Below, in pieces: positions 1-6,996 of a DNA stretch of 11,071 nt (positions are counted from its first letter, which is position 1; the number at the start of each line of letters is the position of its first letter). The notes below the pieces were generated by a model. That model was not told the origin of the DNA, did not search any database, and saw only the letters and a program-made list of their open reading frames with translations. Made by a program: the position numbers and the translations under genes. The DNA comes from an uncultured Bacteroidales bacterium (GTDB lineage Bacteria > Bacteroidota > Bacteroidia > Bacteroidales > UBA932), in NCBI GenBank assembly GCA_946184255.1, contig CAMHFA010000016.1, forward strand, positions 1 through 11,071, in the 5' to 3' direction.

Positions 1-1
1 G

Positions 2-511
2 GATTCGGCCTTGGCAGAAGAAATTATGCAGGACACCATTCTGAAGGCTTTGCGACAGGCCATACGGTCCTTCGACCCTTCGACAAGCTCAGGACGGCGC
101 AAACTCAGGGCGGCGCAGGCTCAGGGACCGGGCAATAAGGCGCAGGGACCTGTAAGCAAGGCACAGGAAAACGCCTGGCTGACAAAGACTTGCATCAGGG
201 CATCTATCGATGAACTGAGGAAGCGAAAGAGGGAAAGGCTGTTCCTCGATGAATATGCTGCCGAGGAGGCTCCAAACTACTTCACTCCTGAAAGCATCGA
301 TATCCCCAATGATGAATTGAGCGTTGATAGAATCAAAGCCTCCATCAACAGTCTCCAGGATCCTTACAGGCTTGTACTGAACCTTGTGCTTATTGACGGC
401 CTGGATTACGAGGAGATCAGTTCAATTACCGGAGAGAGGGAAGGAACGATCAGGACCCAGTATTCGAGAGCCAGGAAAATGCTGGCGTCAAAACTTACCG
501 AAATAAAGTAA
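2..511 (+). CDS. ECF-type RNA polymerase sigma factor, 5' end cut off by window
   Basis: This is an extracytoplasmic-function sigma-70 family factor that would direct core RNA polymerase to a small regulon. The reading frame is open to the left edge. The first visible residues (DSALAEEIMQDTILKAL) already lie in conserved region 2.2, so the TTG at 11 is not a real start and the N-terminus is missing. Region 2.4 follows (WLTKTCIRASIDELRKRKR). Region 4, near the C-terminus, has a helix-turn-helix (LDYEEISSITGEREGTIRTQYSRARKML). Between SF (visible residues 23-24) and WL lie about 34 residues rich in A, Q, G, K and P. E. coli RpoE has about eight residues there, so this is an insertion in the loop that contacts the -10 element. 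The stop codon is four bases before the downstream membrane protein gene, which suggests a sigma/anti-sigma operon. The family call is firm. The regulon is unknown. Confidence 0.93.
   Translation, partial: DSALAEEIMQDTILKALRQAIRSFDPSTSSGRRKLRAAQAQGPGNKAQGPVSKAQENAWLTKTCIRASIDELRKRKRERLFLDEYAAEEAPNYFTPESIDIPNDELSVDRIKASINSLQDPYRLVLNLVLIDGLDYEEISSITGEREGTIRTQYSRARKMLASKLTEIK
74..175 (+). repeat. Repeat-like, low-complexity insertion inside the ECF sigma gene
   Basis: The stretch begins with GACCCTTCGACAAGCTCAGG (74-93). From memory, this resembles a dispersed short palindromic repeat core found in many environmental bacterial genomes, whose translations give peptides such as PSTSSGR. CTCAGG recurs at 88, 104 and 120, exactly 16 bases apart; the first two 16-base units match at 13 positions. 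CAGGGACC occurs at 122 and 143, 21 bases apart and therefore in frame, giving a repeated AQGP peptide. The reading frame stays open throughout. Neighbouring genes contain nothing similar. No other copy was seen in the window, so its dispersed nature is inferred. Confidence 0.6.
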
Positions 512-515
512 CACC

Positions 516-1022
516 ATGGATAACTTAAAGGAATACATCAATAAAAATCTGGAATCTTTTAATGACCAGGAGCTTCCTGAAGGTCATCAGGAGAGATTCG
601 AAGCCAGGTTAGCTGATGCTTATTCAGCAACATCAGGGAAGAATCCGGTCATAAGACATTCGATCTGGTGGTCTGTTGGGATAGCAGCAGCATTGGCAGC
701 CATTTTCTTTATTGGCAGACCGGACACGAATGAGCCAACCCAGATTATTGAAAGCAATAAAGACTGGTTCGCCGGAATCGGAAATGATCAGTTTGAAATC
801 TGCAACGCCTACTATGGCAAGGTTGCAGAGTTCTATGAGACGATGCTCAAAACAGACCCTGAGGGAGAAATGGAAAATGCAATTGACATGGTCATAGACG
901 AAACCATTCCTCTCATTGATCAGTTGCCGGAAGAGATGGAACCAGAAGCCAGGGCTGCAGTGCTGAAGGAGTATTATAGCAACCTTCTAGACGGCCTTGA
1001 CAGGATTAAGAATATAAAGTGA
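516..1022 (+). CDS. Small single-pass membrane protein, probable anti-sigma factor
   Basis: This 168-residue protein has a hydrophilic N-terminal part of about 48 residues, one transmembrane segment (about residues 49-67, SIWWSVGIAAALAAIFFIG) and a mostly acidic, helical C-terminal part of about 100 residues that would be periplasmic. The N-terminal pattern PEGHQERFEARL (21-32) is of a kind I associate with small Bacteroidota proteins encoded directly after ECF sigma genes. Gene order, the four-base gap and the topology suggest it holds the upstream sigma factor at the inner membrane. No canonical zinc-binding anti-sigma motif (HxxxCxxC) is present, so the anti-sigma role is inferred from context, and it could instead be an uncharacterised membrane partner. 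The ATG at 516 is the natural start. No Shine-Dalgarno sequence is visible. Confidence 0.72.
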   Translation: MDNLKEYINKNLESFNDQELPEGHQERFEARLADAYSATSGKNPVIRHSIWWSVGIAAALAAIFFIGRPDTNEPTQIIESNKDWFAGIGNDQFEICNAYYGKVAEFYETMLKTDPEGEMENAIDMVIDETIPLIDQLPEEMEPEARAAVLKEYYSNLLDGLDRIKNIK

Positions 1023-1053
1023 TTATTTAAGTAAATAAATAAACTAAAAGAAC

Positions 1054-1962
1054 ATGAAAAAGTTAATCTTTGCATTATCTGCAATCTTTGTGGCATTTCA
1101 GTGCCTTGCTGCAACAGAGTCCAACAGTAACAAGTACATTACAAAGGATTACGACCTTAAGAATTTCACCGGAATCCATGCTTCCGGGATAGTCGAGGTC
1201 CAACTTGCCAAGTCAAACACATGGAATGTCAGCGTTACCCTCCCCGAAGACCTTGAACCATACCTTGACGTAAAAGTCACCAACGGGAAACTCTCCTTCA
1301 CTATGAGACAGGTTCCCTTGAGGGTTAGCAAAAACTACAGGAACTGGACTGTGACTGCCAAGGTTGCCATGCCGGTATTCCGCAGCCTGTCCATGTCGGG
1401 GGCAAGTAGCTTTGTCTGCAATGATTCATTCAATCTGGGCGATACTGATTTTAAGCTGGATTTGTCTGGTGCGAGCAAGGCCAATGGTCTTGACCTCATA
1501 GCAAGGAATCTCGACATAGAAATGGGTGGAGCGACCTCTGTAAGCCTCAGGGGAGACTTCCAGAATGTAGATATCGAAATGGGCGGAGCGTCTAAAGGCA
1601 ATTTTGAATTCAATGCCGACAGGCTCAGCCAGGAAGTCAGCGGAGGATCTAGGGCCATCCATTCAGGAGAATTCGGCGATATCAAGTCTGAAACCTCGGG
1701 AGCTGGGGTTTTCAAACTGACCGGGGCAGCTGACAACATTGAGATCGAGGCATCCGGTGCAGCGAAAGTCGAAACCACCAGGGCAACTGTCAGAACTATA
1801 AAAGCCAGCCTTTCGGGCGCTTCCTATTGTGAGGTAAATGCTCTGGATAATCTCGTAGTTGATGCTAGCGGTGCTTCAAGCCTCAGATATGTTGACAACG
1901 AAAGCATGAGGCTGGACATCCGCTCCAACAACCGCGGTTCTTCAGTCACAAAGATGAAATAG
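1054..1962 (+). CDS. Secreted head-GIN domain (DUF2807) beta-helix protein
   Basis: This 302-residue protein begins with a typical Sec signal peptide (MKKLIFALSAIFVAFQCLA, cleavage near residues 19-20), so it should be exported. There is no clear lipobox at the cleavage site. The mature part fits the head-GIN/DUF2807 family, common in Bacteroidota and of unknown molecular function. The phrase DLKNFTGIHASGIVEVQLAKS (34-54) is a family-like entry strand. A [SG]G[AS] motif then recurs at residues 115, 138, 158, 177, 196, 215, 234, 254 and 272. This spacing of roughly 19-20 residues indicates stacked coils of a right-handed beta-helix. The gene follows the putative anti-sigma gene by 31 bases in the same direction and is probably part of that operon, and so perhaps a target or effector of the envelope response. 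It ends just before a strong hairpin terminator. Confidence 0.88.
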   Translation: MKKLIFALSAIFVAFQCLAATESNSNKYITKDYDLKNFTGIHASGIVEVQLAKSNTWNVSVTLPEDLEPYLDVKVTNGKLSFTMRQVPLRVSKNYRNWTVTAKVAMPVFRSLSMSGASSFVCNDSFNLGDTDFKLDLSGASKANGLDLIARNLDIEMGGATSVSLRGDFQNVDIEMGGASKGNFEFNADRLSQEVSGGSRAIHSGEFGDIKSETSGAGVFKLTGAADNIEIEASGAAKVETTRATVRTIKASLSGASYCEVNALDNLVVDASGASSLRYVDNESMRLDIRSNNRGSSVTKMK

Positions 1963-1998
1963 CCGTTTTCTGTATTCCATTGATTATCATACAACAAC

Positions 1999-2033
1999 AA
2001 AAAATGCATAGACAAATAATCTATGCATTTTTT
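1999..2033. terminator. Bidirectional intrinsic terminator between convergent genes
   Basis: A perfect 14-bp inverted repeat, AAAAAATGCATAGA (1999-2012) and TCTATGCATTTTTT (2020-2033), encloses a seven-base loop. Read on the plus strand it ends in a T-run and would terminate the sigma/anti-sigma/GIN operon. Read on the minus strand it also ends in a T-run, so it can terminate transcripts of the gene ending at 2120. The convergent gene order fits a shared terminator. Confidence 0.9.
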
Positions 2034-2060
2034 ATATCTATTTGATAATAAATGTATTGT

Positions 2061-2112
2061 GCAAAACGGGCAAAAGGTGAAACGGGCGAAATGGACGAAT
2101 GAACGAGCAAAC
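2061..2112. repeat. Decayed 8-base tandem repeat (GGGCGAAA-like)
   Basis: From 2068 the sequence falls into consecutive octamers: GGGCAAAA, GGTGAAAC, GGGCGAAA, TGGACGAA, TGAACGAG. The period of eight is strict and identity falls off to the right. AAACGGGC occurs exactly at 2064 and 2080, 16 bases (two units) apart. The tract is purine-rich on the plus strand, lies in the intergenic gap, and ends next to the stop codon of the minus-strand gene. It looks like a degenerate microsatellite or minisatellite. No coding or promoter role is visible. Confidence 0.6.
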
Positions 2113-2119
2113 AAATAGG

Positions 2120-2485
2120 TTAGTTATCACCTCCATCGTCTTCCCCACCATATTGGGAGATGTTGTCATCAGGAAGGGTTGTATCAGCTCCAGCGTCGGC
2201 TGAGGATCCTGCTACCTCTTCGTTTTCGGCGTCTTCCTCACCTTCCAGCCACCTTTCAAGAGCCTCGGCATCATCGGTCTTCAGCTTGATCTTTACGAGG
2301 TAGATCGAGTCAGGAGTCTCGATGGTAACGGCGTTGAACGGAGTACCATCGGGCTTGGTGTATTTCACCAGGTCGGGAAGATAATCACTGAAACCCTTAG
2401 GGTACTTCTCACTGAAAATAGCTGCGAGTTCCTCTGACATGTTCTCGTAGCTGACCACGTGCCTTCTTCTTGTATCTGGAGCCAT
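2120..2485 (-). CDS. Small conserved-looking Bacteroidales protein with acidic tail, function unknown
   Basis: I choose the ATG at 2485 (protein MAPDTRRRHVVSYENMSEEL..., 121 residues). The frame is open to an upstream ATG at 2521, but those extra 12 residues overlap a promoter-like -10 element and look non-coding. Residues 5-70 form a compact, probably alpha/beta domain with the phrases RRRHVVSYENMSEEL, FSEKYPKGFSDYLPDL and PDSIYLVKIKLK. From about residue 71 the chain is highly acidic (E/D/G/S-rich) and probably disordered. From memory, similar proteins of this layout occur as hypothetical proteins in Bacteroides relatives, but I know of no established function. There is no signal peptide or membrane segment, so it should be cytoplasmic. 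It lies 72 bases after the ygiQ stop codon, with its own candidate promoter. Confidence 0.8.
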   Translation of the reverse strand: MAPDTRRRHVVSYENMSEELAAIFSEKYPKGFSDYLPDLVKYTKPDGTPFNAVTIETPDSIYLVKIKLKTDDAEALERWLEGEEDAENEEVAGSSADAGADTTLPDDNISQYGGEDDGGDN

Positions 2486-2512
2486 AGTGGGTATTATTAG
2501 TTCGTCAAGTTT

Positions 2513-2547
2513 GCGGTGCAATATTAAGACTTTTTTCCGAATTGCAA
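2513..2547 (-). promoter_or_regulatory. Candidate promoter for the small acidic protein gene
   Basis: On the minus strand a TTG (complement of 2545-2547) is followed after 18 bases by TAATATTG (complement of 2519-2526). This matches five of the six fixed positions of the Bacteroidota -7 element TAnnTTTG. Transcription would start near 2513, leaving a leader of about 28 bases before the ATG at 2485. The match is based on consensus only. Confidence 0.45.
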
Positions 2548-2557
2548 CACACTATAA

Positions 2558-4273
2558 CTATTTTTTTCTGAAGAAAAATGATTTCTGCCTCTTCTTGCGT
2601 TCCGGATCCCTCTCAACGAACACGGATTTCATGGTTCTAGGGTCCAGTCCTGTGTAGTACATCACGGACGAAGTAGTCATCGGAGTCGGGGTGAAATCCT
2701 GAACCTGATCCATGAATATCCCCCTCAAAGCCGGATGGCGGGAAAGATTCTCCATGTCCTTCATTGTACAACCTGGATGAGAGGAGATGAAGTAAGGCAC
2801 TATCCCGGTCCTGCGCCCGTTTTCAGCGCAGATCCTGTCAAACTCATACCGTAATCTTTCAAAAAGCTTGAAGGACGGCTTCCCCAAATACTGCAGAACC
2901 CTGTCCTCAGTGTGCTCGGGAGCAACTTTGAGACGGCCGGAAGTGTGATCCAGAATCAAGGTCCTGAGGTACGGCTTCGAGGTCTCGTCAACATATCCCT
3001 TTTCATCCAGGAAGAGGTCGTAACGGATACCGCTTCCAATATAGGAATGCCTGACTCCAGGTATAGAATCAACGGCCTTGTAGAGTTCGAGCAGTTTCTT
3101 ATGGGAGCGGTCCATGTTGGGACAGACAGCCGGGAAAAGGCAGGACTTCCTGCGGCATTTCTCGCAGAGTTCCTGGTTCCTGCCGCGCATCATATACATA
3201 TTGGCTGTAGGTGCACCAAGGTCGGAGATATTCCCGGAGAATTCCGGCATTGCGGCAAGTTTCCTTACTTCCGCGACTATCGACTCCTTGGAACGGGACT
3301 GGATGAACTTTCCCTGATGGGCTGCAATAGTGCAGAAATTGCATCCACCGAAACAACCGCGATGGGTGATAATGGAATCCTTGATCATGTCATAGGCTGG
3401 AATCCTCTTCCCCTTGTAGCGCGGATGAGGCCGCTTGGTAAAAGGAAGATCCCAGAAGGAATCCATTTCTTCTGTTGTGGAAGGAGGGCAAGGAGGGTTG
3501 ATCTGGACATATCCATCCCCTACCGGCTCTATGATTGTCGCCGGATGCATCATGTTGGCATGGGTCTCGATCAGATGGAAGTTTTCCGCCACTGCCTTCT
3601 TGTCAGCCAGACATTCCTCGTAAGAATGAAGCACGAGTGGATCTTTGACCTTCCATTTACCGCTCATCCTGAATGCGATCTGCGGCAACTGACGGATGGA
3701 ATGAGGATTCCTCATGTCCTCTATAGCCCTGGTGAGTTCAAGCATCGGTTTCTCTCCCATCCCGTAACACAGGTAGTCTGCGGGACACCACTCTAAGATC
3801 GATGGCAGGAGCTTGTCCTGCCAATAGTCGTAATGGGTAAGACGCCTGAGGGAAGCCTCAACGCCGCCAATTACCACCGGGACTTCCGGATAAAGTTCCT
3901 TGAGTATCTTTGTATAGACGCTCACAGCATAGTCAGGCCTGGCCCCGGCCTTCCCTTCTGGAGTGTAGGCGTCGTCATGACGGAGACGCTTGCCGGCAGT
4001 ATAATGGTTGACCATGGAGTCCATGGCCCCGGAATTAACGGCGAAATAAAGCCTTGGAGCCCCGAGTTTCTTAAAATCACGCAAGTCGTCCCTCCAGTTT
4101 GGCTGGGGGACGACAGCTACTCGGAAACCGAACTTCTGGAGCCAGCGGGATATGCATGCTGTCCCGAACGAAGGATGATCCACAAAGGCATCGCCTGTGA
4201 AGAAGATTATGTCGATATAATCCCATCCGAGGGCTTCAACCTCCTTCTTCGATGTCGGGAACATGTAATCCAT
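2558..4273 (-). CDS. ygiQ: YgiQ family radical SAM protein
   Basis: This 571-residue enzyme belongs to the YgiQ family of radical S-adenosylmethionine proteins, whose physiological reaction is not established. The N-terminal part (about residues 5-200, including DIIFFTGDAFVDHPSFG and the glycine-rich PVVIGGVEASLRR) resembles the B12-binding-like domain seen in these proteins. The radical SAM core carries the cluster-binding CxxxCxxC (C307, C311, C314 in RGCFGGCNFCTI). Four further cysteines, C370, C373, C378 and C384, could bind a second metal centre. The C-terminal section, to the basic end KSFFFRKK, continues the family pattern (VAPEHTEDRVL, FISSHPGCTMKDM, VQDFTPTPMT). The start is one base after the argS stop codon. 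A second ATG at 4264 is equally possible. The tight spacing indicates co-transcription with argS. The protein should be cytoplasmic. Confidence 0.95.
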   Translation of the reverse strand: MDYMFPTSKKEVEALGWDYIDIIFFTGDAFVDHPSFGTACISRWLQKFGFRVAVVPQPNWRDDLRDFKKLGAPRLYFAVNSGAMDSMVNHYTAGKRLRHDDAYTPEGKAGARPDYAVSVYTKILKELYPEVPVVIGGVEASLRRLTHYDYWQDKLLPSILEWCPADYLCYGMGEKPMLELTRAIEDMRNPHSIRQLPQIAFRMSGKWKVKDPLVLHSYEECLADKKAVAENFHLIETHANMMHPATIIEPVGDGYVQINPPCPPSTTEEMDSFWDLPFTKRPHPRYKGKRIPAYDMIKDSIITHRGCFGGCNFCTIAAHQGKFIQSRSKESIVAEVRKLAAMPEFSGNISDLGAPTANMYMMRGRNQELCEKCRRKSCLFPAVCPNMDRSHKKLLELYKAVDSIPGVRHSYIGSGIRYDLFLDEKGYVDETSKPYLRTLILDHTSGRLKVAPEHTEDRVLQYLGKPSFKLFERLRYEFDRICAENGRRTGIVPYFISSHPGCTMKDMENLSRHPALRGIFMDQVQDFTPTPMTTSSVMYYTGLDPRTMKSVFVERDPERKKRQKSFFFRKK

Positions 4274-4274
4274 C

Positions 4275-6062
4275 CTACATCCTTTCAGGGAGTTCTATAC
4301 CTAGGATACCCATAGCCCTGCGAAGGACCGCTGAAAGGGTGTCTATGAGTACGAGACGGGCCTGAAGCATAGCAGGATCCTCCTCCTTGAGGATGGGAGT
4401 CTCGTGATAGTACTGGTTGAACTCCTTGGCAAGGTCGTAGGCATAATTGGCGATAACGGCCGGGGAATATGCTCCAGCGCCTTCGGCAACCTTGGAAGGG
4501 AAGAGATTCAACAGCTTTATGAGCCTTATTTCCTTGGCACTCAGCTCGACAGTGGGAAGTCCATCAATTGAATATGTCACTCCCCTTTCAGCCGCCTTGC
4601 GGAGTATCGACCGGATGCGGGCATGGGTGTACTGGATGAAGGGACCTGTGTTTCCGTTGAAATCAATGGACTCCTTCGGATTGAAGAGCATCGTCTTCTT
4701 GGGATCGACCTTGATGATGAAATACTTCAGGGCGCCTAGTCCTATCATGTGATACAGCTTTTCCTTCTCCTCTTCTGGAAGGTCTGCAAGCTTACCGGAT
4801 TCTTCGGAAGTGGCCTTGGCCTCCTCATACATCTTCTGGATCAGGTCATCTGCATCGACGACCGTACCTTCCCTCGACTTCATCTTTCCCTCCGGAAGTT
4901 CAACCATACCGTATGAAAGGTGGAATATATTCTCAGCCCATGAAAAGCCCAGCTTTCCAAGGATGAGCTTAAGGACCTGGAAATGGTAGTTCTGCTCGTC
5001 GCCGACGACATAGACATGGGAGTCAAGGTTGTATTCTGCAAAACGCCTTTCTGCTGTTCCGAGGTCCTGGGTGATGTAAACGGAAGTACCGTCAGAACGG
5101 AGAAGGAGTTTCCTGTCAAGGCCGTCCTGGGTGAGGTCACACCAGACGGAACCGTCCGGATCCTGGACAAAGACGCCCATGTCCAGACCTTTCTGAACGA
5201 GCGACTTCCCCAGAAGATATGTCTGGCTCTCGTAATAAACCTTGTCGAAAGATACCCCGAGGGACTTGTACGTCTCTTCGAATCCGTCAAGGACCCATTT
5301 GTTCATCCTTGCCCAAAGATCACGTACTTCAGGATCGCCGGCCTCCCATTTCTGGAGCATCTCATGCGCTTCCTTCAGGCAGGGAGCTTCCTTCTTGGCC
5401 TGCTCCTTGTCCATTCCGGCAGCCACCAGTTCATTGACTTCCTTTGTGAATATGTCATTGAAAGCCACGTACATATCGCCGACCAGGTGGTCCCCCTTCT
5501 TTCCGGAGGATTCCGGAGTCGCACCGTTACCGACCTTCTGCCACGCAAGCATCGACTTGCAGATATGTACTCCCCTGTCGTTGACCAGTGTGGTCTTGAT
5601 CACATTGTTTCCGCTGGCCTTGAGGAGCCTAGAAACAGAATCGCCAAGGAGGTTGTTCCTTATGTGTCCAAGATGGAGAGGCTTGTTGGTGTTTGGAGAG
5701 CTGAACTCTATCATGACGTTCTTCCCGGTCTCAGGGAGGTAACCGAAGTTCCCGTCGCGGGCGATTTCAGAAAAGAGTTCATTCCAATAGAGATTGGAGA
5801 ACAGAAGGTTGAGGAAACCTTTCACGCAGTTGAAACCAGAAATCTCGGGGACATTTGCCACAAGCCAGTCCCCTATCGCCTTACCTGTGTTCTCAGGAGT
5901 GGAACGGGAGATCCTTAAAAGAGGGAAGACGACCAGGGTATAGTCGCCTTCGAACTCTTTCCTCGTTACTCCAACCTGGAGCGTGGAGGGTTCAACTTCC
6001 GTGTTGTAAAGGGCCTTGATGGCTTCTGAAGCCTTCGAGGCAATGAACATGTCAGGAGTCAT
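4275..6062 (-). CDS. argS: Arginyl-tRNA synthetase
   Basis: This 595-residue class I aminoacyl-tRNA synthetase attaches arginine to its tRNA in the cytoplasm. Residues 1-90 form the N-terminal tRNA-contacting domain (EFEGDYTLVVFPLLR). The HIGH signature appears as HLGH at 130-133 within SPNTNKPLHLGHIRNN. The KMSKS equivalent is KMKSR at 393-397 (EGKMKSREGTVVDADDL), a degenerate form usual for ArgS. The C-terminal anticodon-binding DALR domain starts near residue 470 (FIQYTHARIRSILRKA) and ends in the ELPERM tail. Length and motif order are normal for the family, and the gene appears intact. Its ATG directly follows the rpoD stop codon with no gap, so translation may be coupled. An in-frame ATG four codons later is an alternative start. 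Confidence 0.98.
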   Translation of the reverse strand: MTPDMFIASKASEAIKALYNTEVEPSTLQVGVTRKEFEGDYTLVVFPLLRISRSTPENTGKAIGDWLVANVPEISGFNCVKGFLNLLFSNLYWNELFSEIARDGNFGYLPETGKNVMIEFSSPNTNKPLHLGHIRNNLLGDSVSRLLKASGNNVIKTTLVNDRGVHICKSMLAWQKVGNGATPESSGKKGDHLVGDMYVAFNDIFTKEVNELVAAGMDKEQAKKEAPCLKEAHEMLQKWEAGDPEVRDLWARMNKWVLDGFEETYKSLGVSFDKVYYESQTYLLGKSLVQKGLDMGVFVQDPDGSVWCDLTQDGLDRKLLLRSDGTSVYITQDLGTAERRFAEYNLDSHVYVVGDEQNYHFQVLKLILGKLGFSWAENIFHLSYGMVELPEGKMKSREGTVVDADDLIQKMYEEAKATSEESGKLADLPEEEKEKLYHMIGLGALKYFIIKVDPKKTMLFNPKESIDFNGNTGPFIQYTHARIRSILRKAAERGVTYSIDGLPTVELSAKEIRLIKLLNLFPSKVAEGAGAYSPAVIANYAYDLAKEFNQYYHETPILKEEDPAMLQARLVLIDTLSAVLRRAMGILGIELPERM

Positions 6063-6923
6063 CTAGCCAAGATAGGTTTTTAGGAGTTTGCTTGCAGAAG
6101 GTTTCTTGAGCTTGCGGATAGCCTTCTCCTTGATCTGGCGGACACGCTCCCTGGTAAGGTCCAGTCTTTCACCGATCTCCTCGAGGGTCATTTCCTGGCA
6201 TCCGATGCCGAAGAAACTCTTGATGATCTCTCTCTCGCGGGCTGTAAGGATCTGGAGCGAACGCTCGATCTCCGTGCTGAGGGACTCGTTGACAAGCCCC
6301 TTGTCAGCCATAGGGGAATCGTCATTGGGACTAACGTCCAGAAGGCTGTTGTCCTCGCCTTCTACGAAAGGTGCATCCACTGAAACATGCCTTCCGGACA
6401 CCCTCAAGGTGTCGGAAATCTTGTCCTTGGGGACGTCGATCATTTCGGAGAGTTCCTCATTGGAAGGAGCCCTCTCATTCTTCTGCTCGAACTGTGCAAG
6501 TGCCTTGCTTATCTTGTTGAGGGAACCGACCTGGTTCAGAGGAAGCCTTACGATCCTGGACTGCTCGGCCAGAGCCTGGAGAATGGACTGACGGATCCAC
6601 CAGACCGCGTAGGAGATGAATTTGAATCCTCTGGTCTCGTCGAACTTCTCGGCAGCTTTGATCAGGCCGAGATTGCCTTCGTTGATAAGGTCAGGAAGGC
6701 TGAGACCCTGATTCTGGTACTGCTTTGCCACGGAAACGACGAACCTGAGATTGGCCCTGGTCAATTTCTCGAGAGCCTGCTGGTCACCCTTGCGGATCCT
6801 TTGTGAAAGCTCGACTTCCTCTTCGGGAGAAACCAACTCTTCGCGGCCGATCTCCTGGAGATACTTGTCCAGGGACGCGCTCTCGCGGTTGGTTATGGAT
6901 TTAGTAATTTTAAGTTGCCTCAT
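6063..6923 (-). CDS. rpoD: Primary RNA polymerase sigma factor RpoD (SigA)
   Basis: This 286-residue protein is the housekeeping sigma factor in its short Bacteroidota form, without region 1.1. The ATG at 6923 gives the family's usual N-terminus, [21 protein letters not shown]. The frame runs on to 6977, but that extension translates a hairpin and is rejected. Region 1.2 lies at about 15-45. Region 2 (about 52-120) includes core binding ([20 protein letters not shown]), [18 protein letters not shown] and the -10-melting aromatic segment [13 protein letters not shown]. Region 3 spans about 125-215. Region 4 has the helix-turn-helix [20 protein letters not shown] followed by [10 protein letters not shown] (about 245-274). 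Upstream is htrA, ending 73 bases away and separated by a hairpin. Downstream is argS, directly abutting. Confidence 0.97.
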   Translation of the reverse strand: MRQLKITKSITNRESASLDKYLQEIGREELVSPEEEVELSQRIRKGDQQALEKLTRANLRFVVSVAKQYQNQGLSLPDLINEGNLGLIKAAEKFDETRGFKFISYAVWWIRQSILQALAEQSRIVRLPLNQVGSLNKISKALAQFEQKNERAPSNEELSEMIDVPKDKISDTLRVSGRHVSVDAPFVEGEDNSLLDVSPNDDSPMADKGLVNESLSTEIERSLQILTAREREIIKSFFGIGCQEMTLEEIGERLDLTRERVRQIKEKAIRKLKKPSASKLLKTYLG

Positions 6924-6939
6924 ATTTCGTATAAAAATA

Positions 6940-6974
6940 TTCCCTGACAAGACTACCGGGGCCTTGTCAGGGAA
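6940..6974 (-). terminator. 12-bp hairpin after htrA, just before rpoD
   Basis: TTCCCTGACAAG (6940-6951) and CTTGTCAGGGAA (6963-6974) pair perfectly around an 11-base loop. On the minus strand the stem is followed by TATTTTTAT, the form of a rho-independent terminator for htrA, whose stop codon is 23 bases upstream. The stem ends only 16 bases before the rpoD ATG, so it may act as a partial terminator or as a leader structure of rpoD. Confidence 0.8.
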
Positions 6975-6978
6975 CAAA
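6942..6978 (-). promoter_or_regulatory. Candidate rpoD promoter overlapping the hairpin
   Basis: On the minus strand TTTG (complement of 6975-6978) is followed after exactly 19 bases by TAGTCTTG (complement of 6948-6955). That matches five of the six fixed positions of the Bacteroidota -7 element TAnnTTTG. Transcription would start near 6942, giving a leader of about 19 bases and skipping most of the stem. It is supported only by consensus and spacing. Confidence 0.45.
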
Positions 6979-6996
6979 GTCTTCTAGCAGTCTGTG

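Noticed and set aside
11..13. TTG as start of the ECF sigma gene
   Set aside because: The frame is open to the window edge and the TTG lies within conserved region 2.2, so the true start is upstream of the window.
2517..2546. 6-bp inverted repeat TGCAAT/ATTGCA after ygiQ, as a possible terminator
   Set aside because: The stem is short and the 18-base loop large; there is no T-run in the right place and it overlaps a better promoter candidate.
2912..3796. 294-codon open frame on the plus strand
   Set aside because: It is antisense to ygiQ, which has clear catalytic motifs; the plus-strand translation has no recognisable domain and looks like a codon-bias shadow.
4983..5918. 311-codon open frame on the plus strand
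   Set aside because: It is antisense to argS, whose motifs are intact; the translation resembles no family.
6924..6977. 18-residue N-terminal extension of RpoD from the ATG at 6977
   Set aside because: It translates the hairpin and spacer, and the ATG at 6923 gives the normal RpoD N-terminus.
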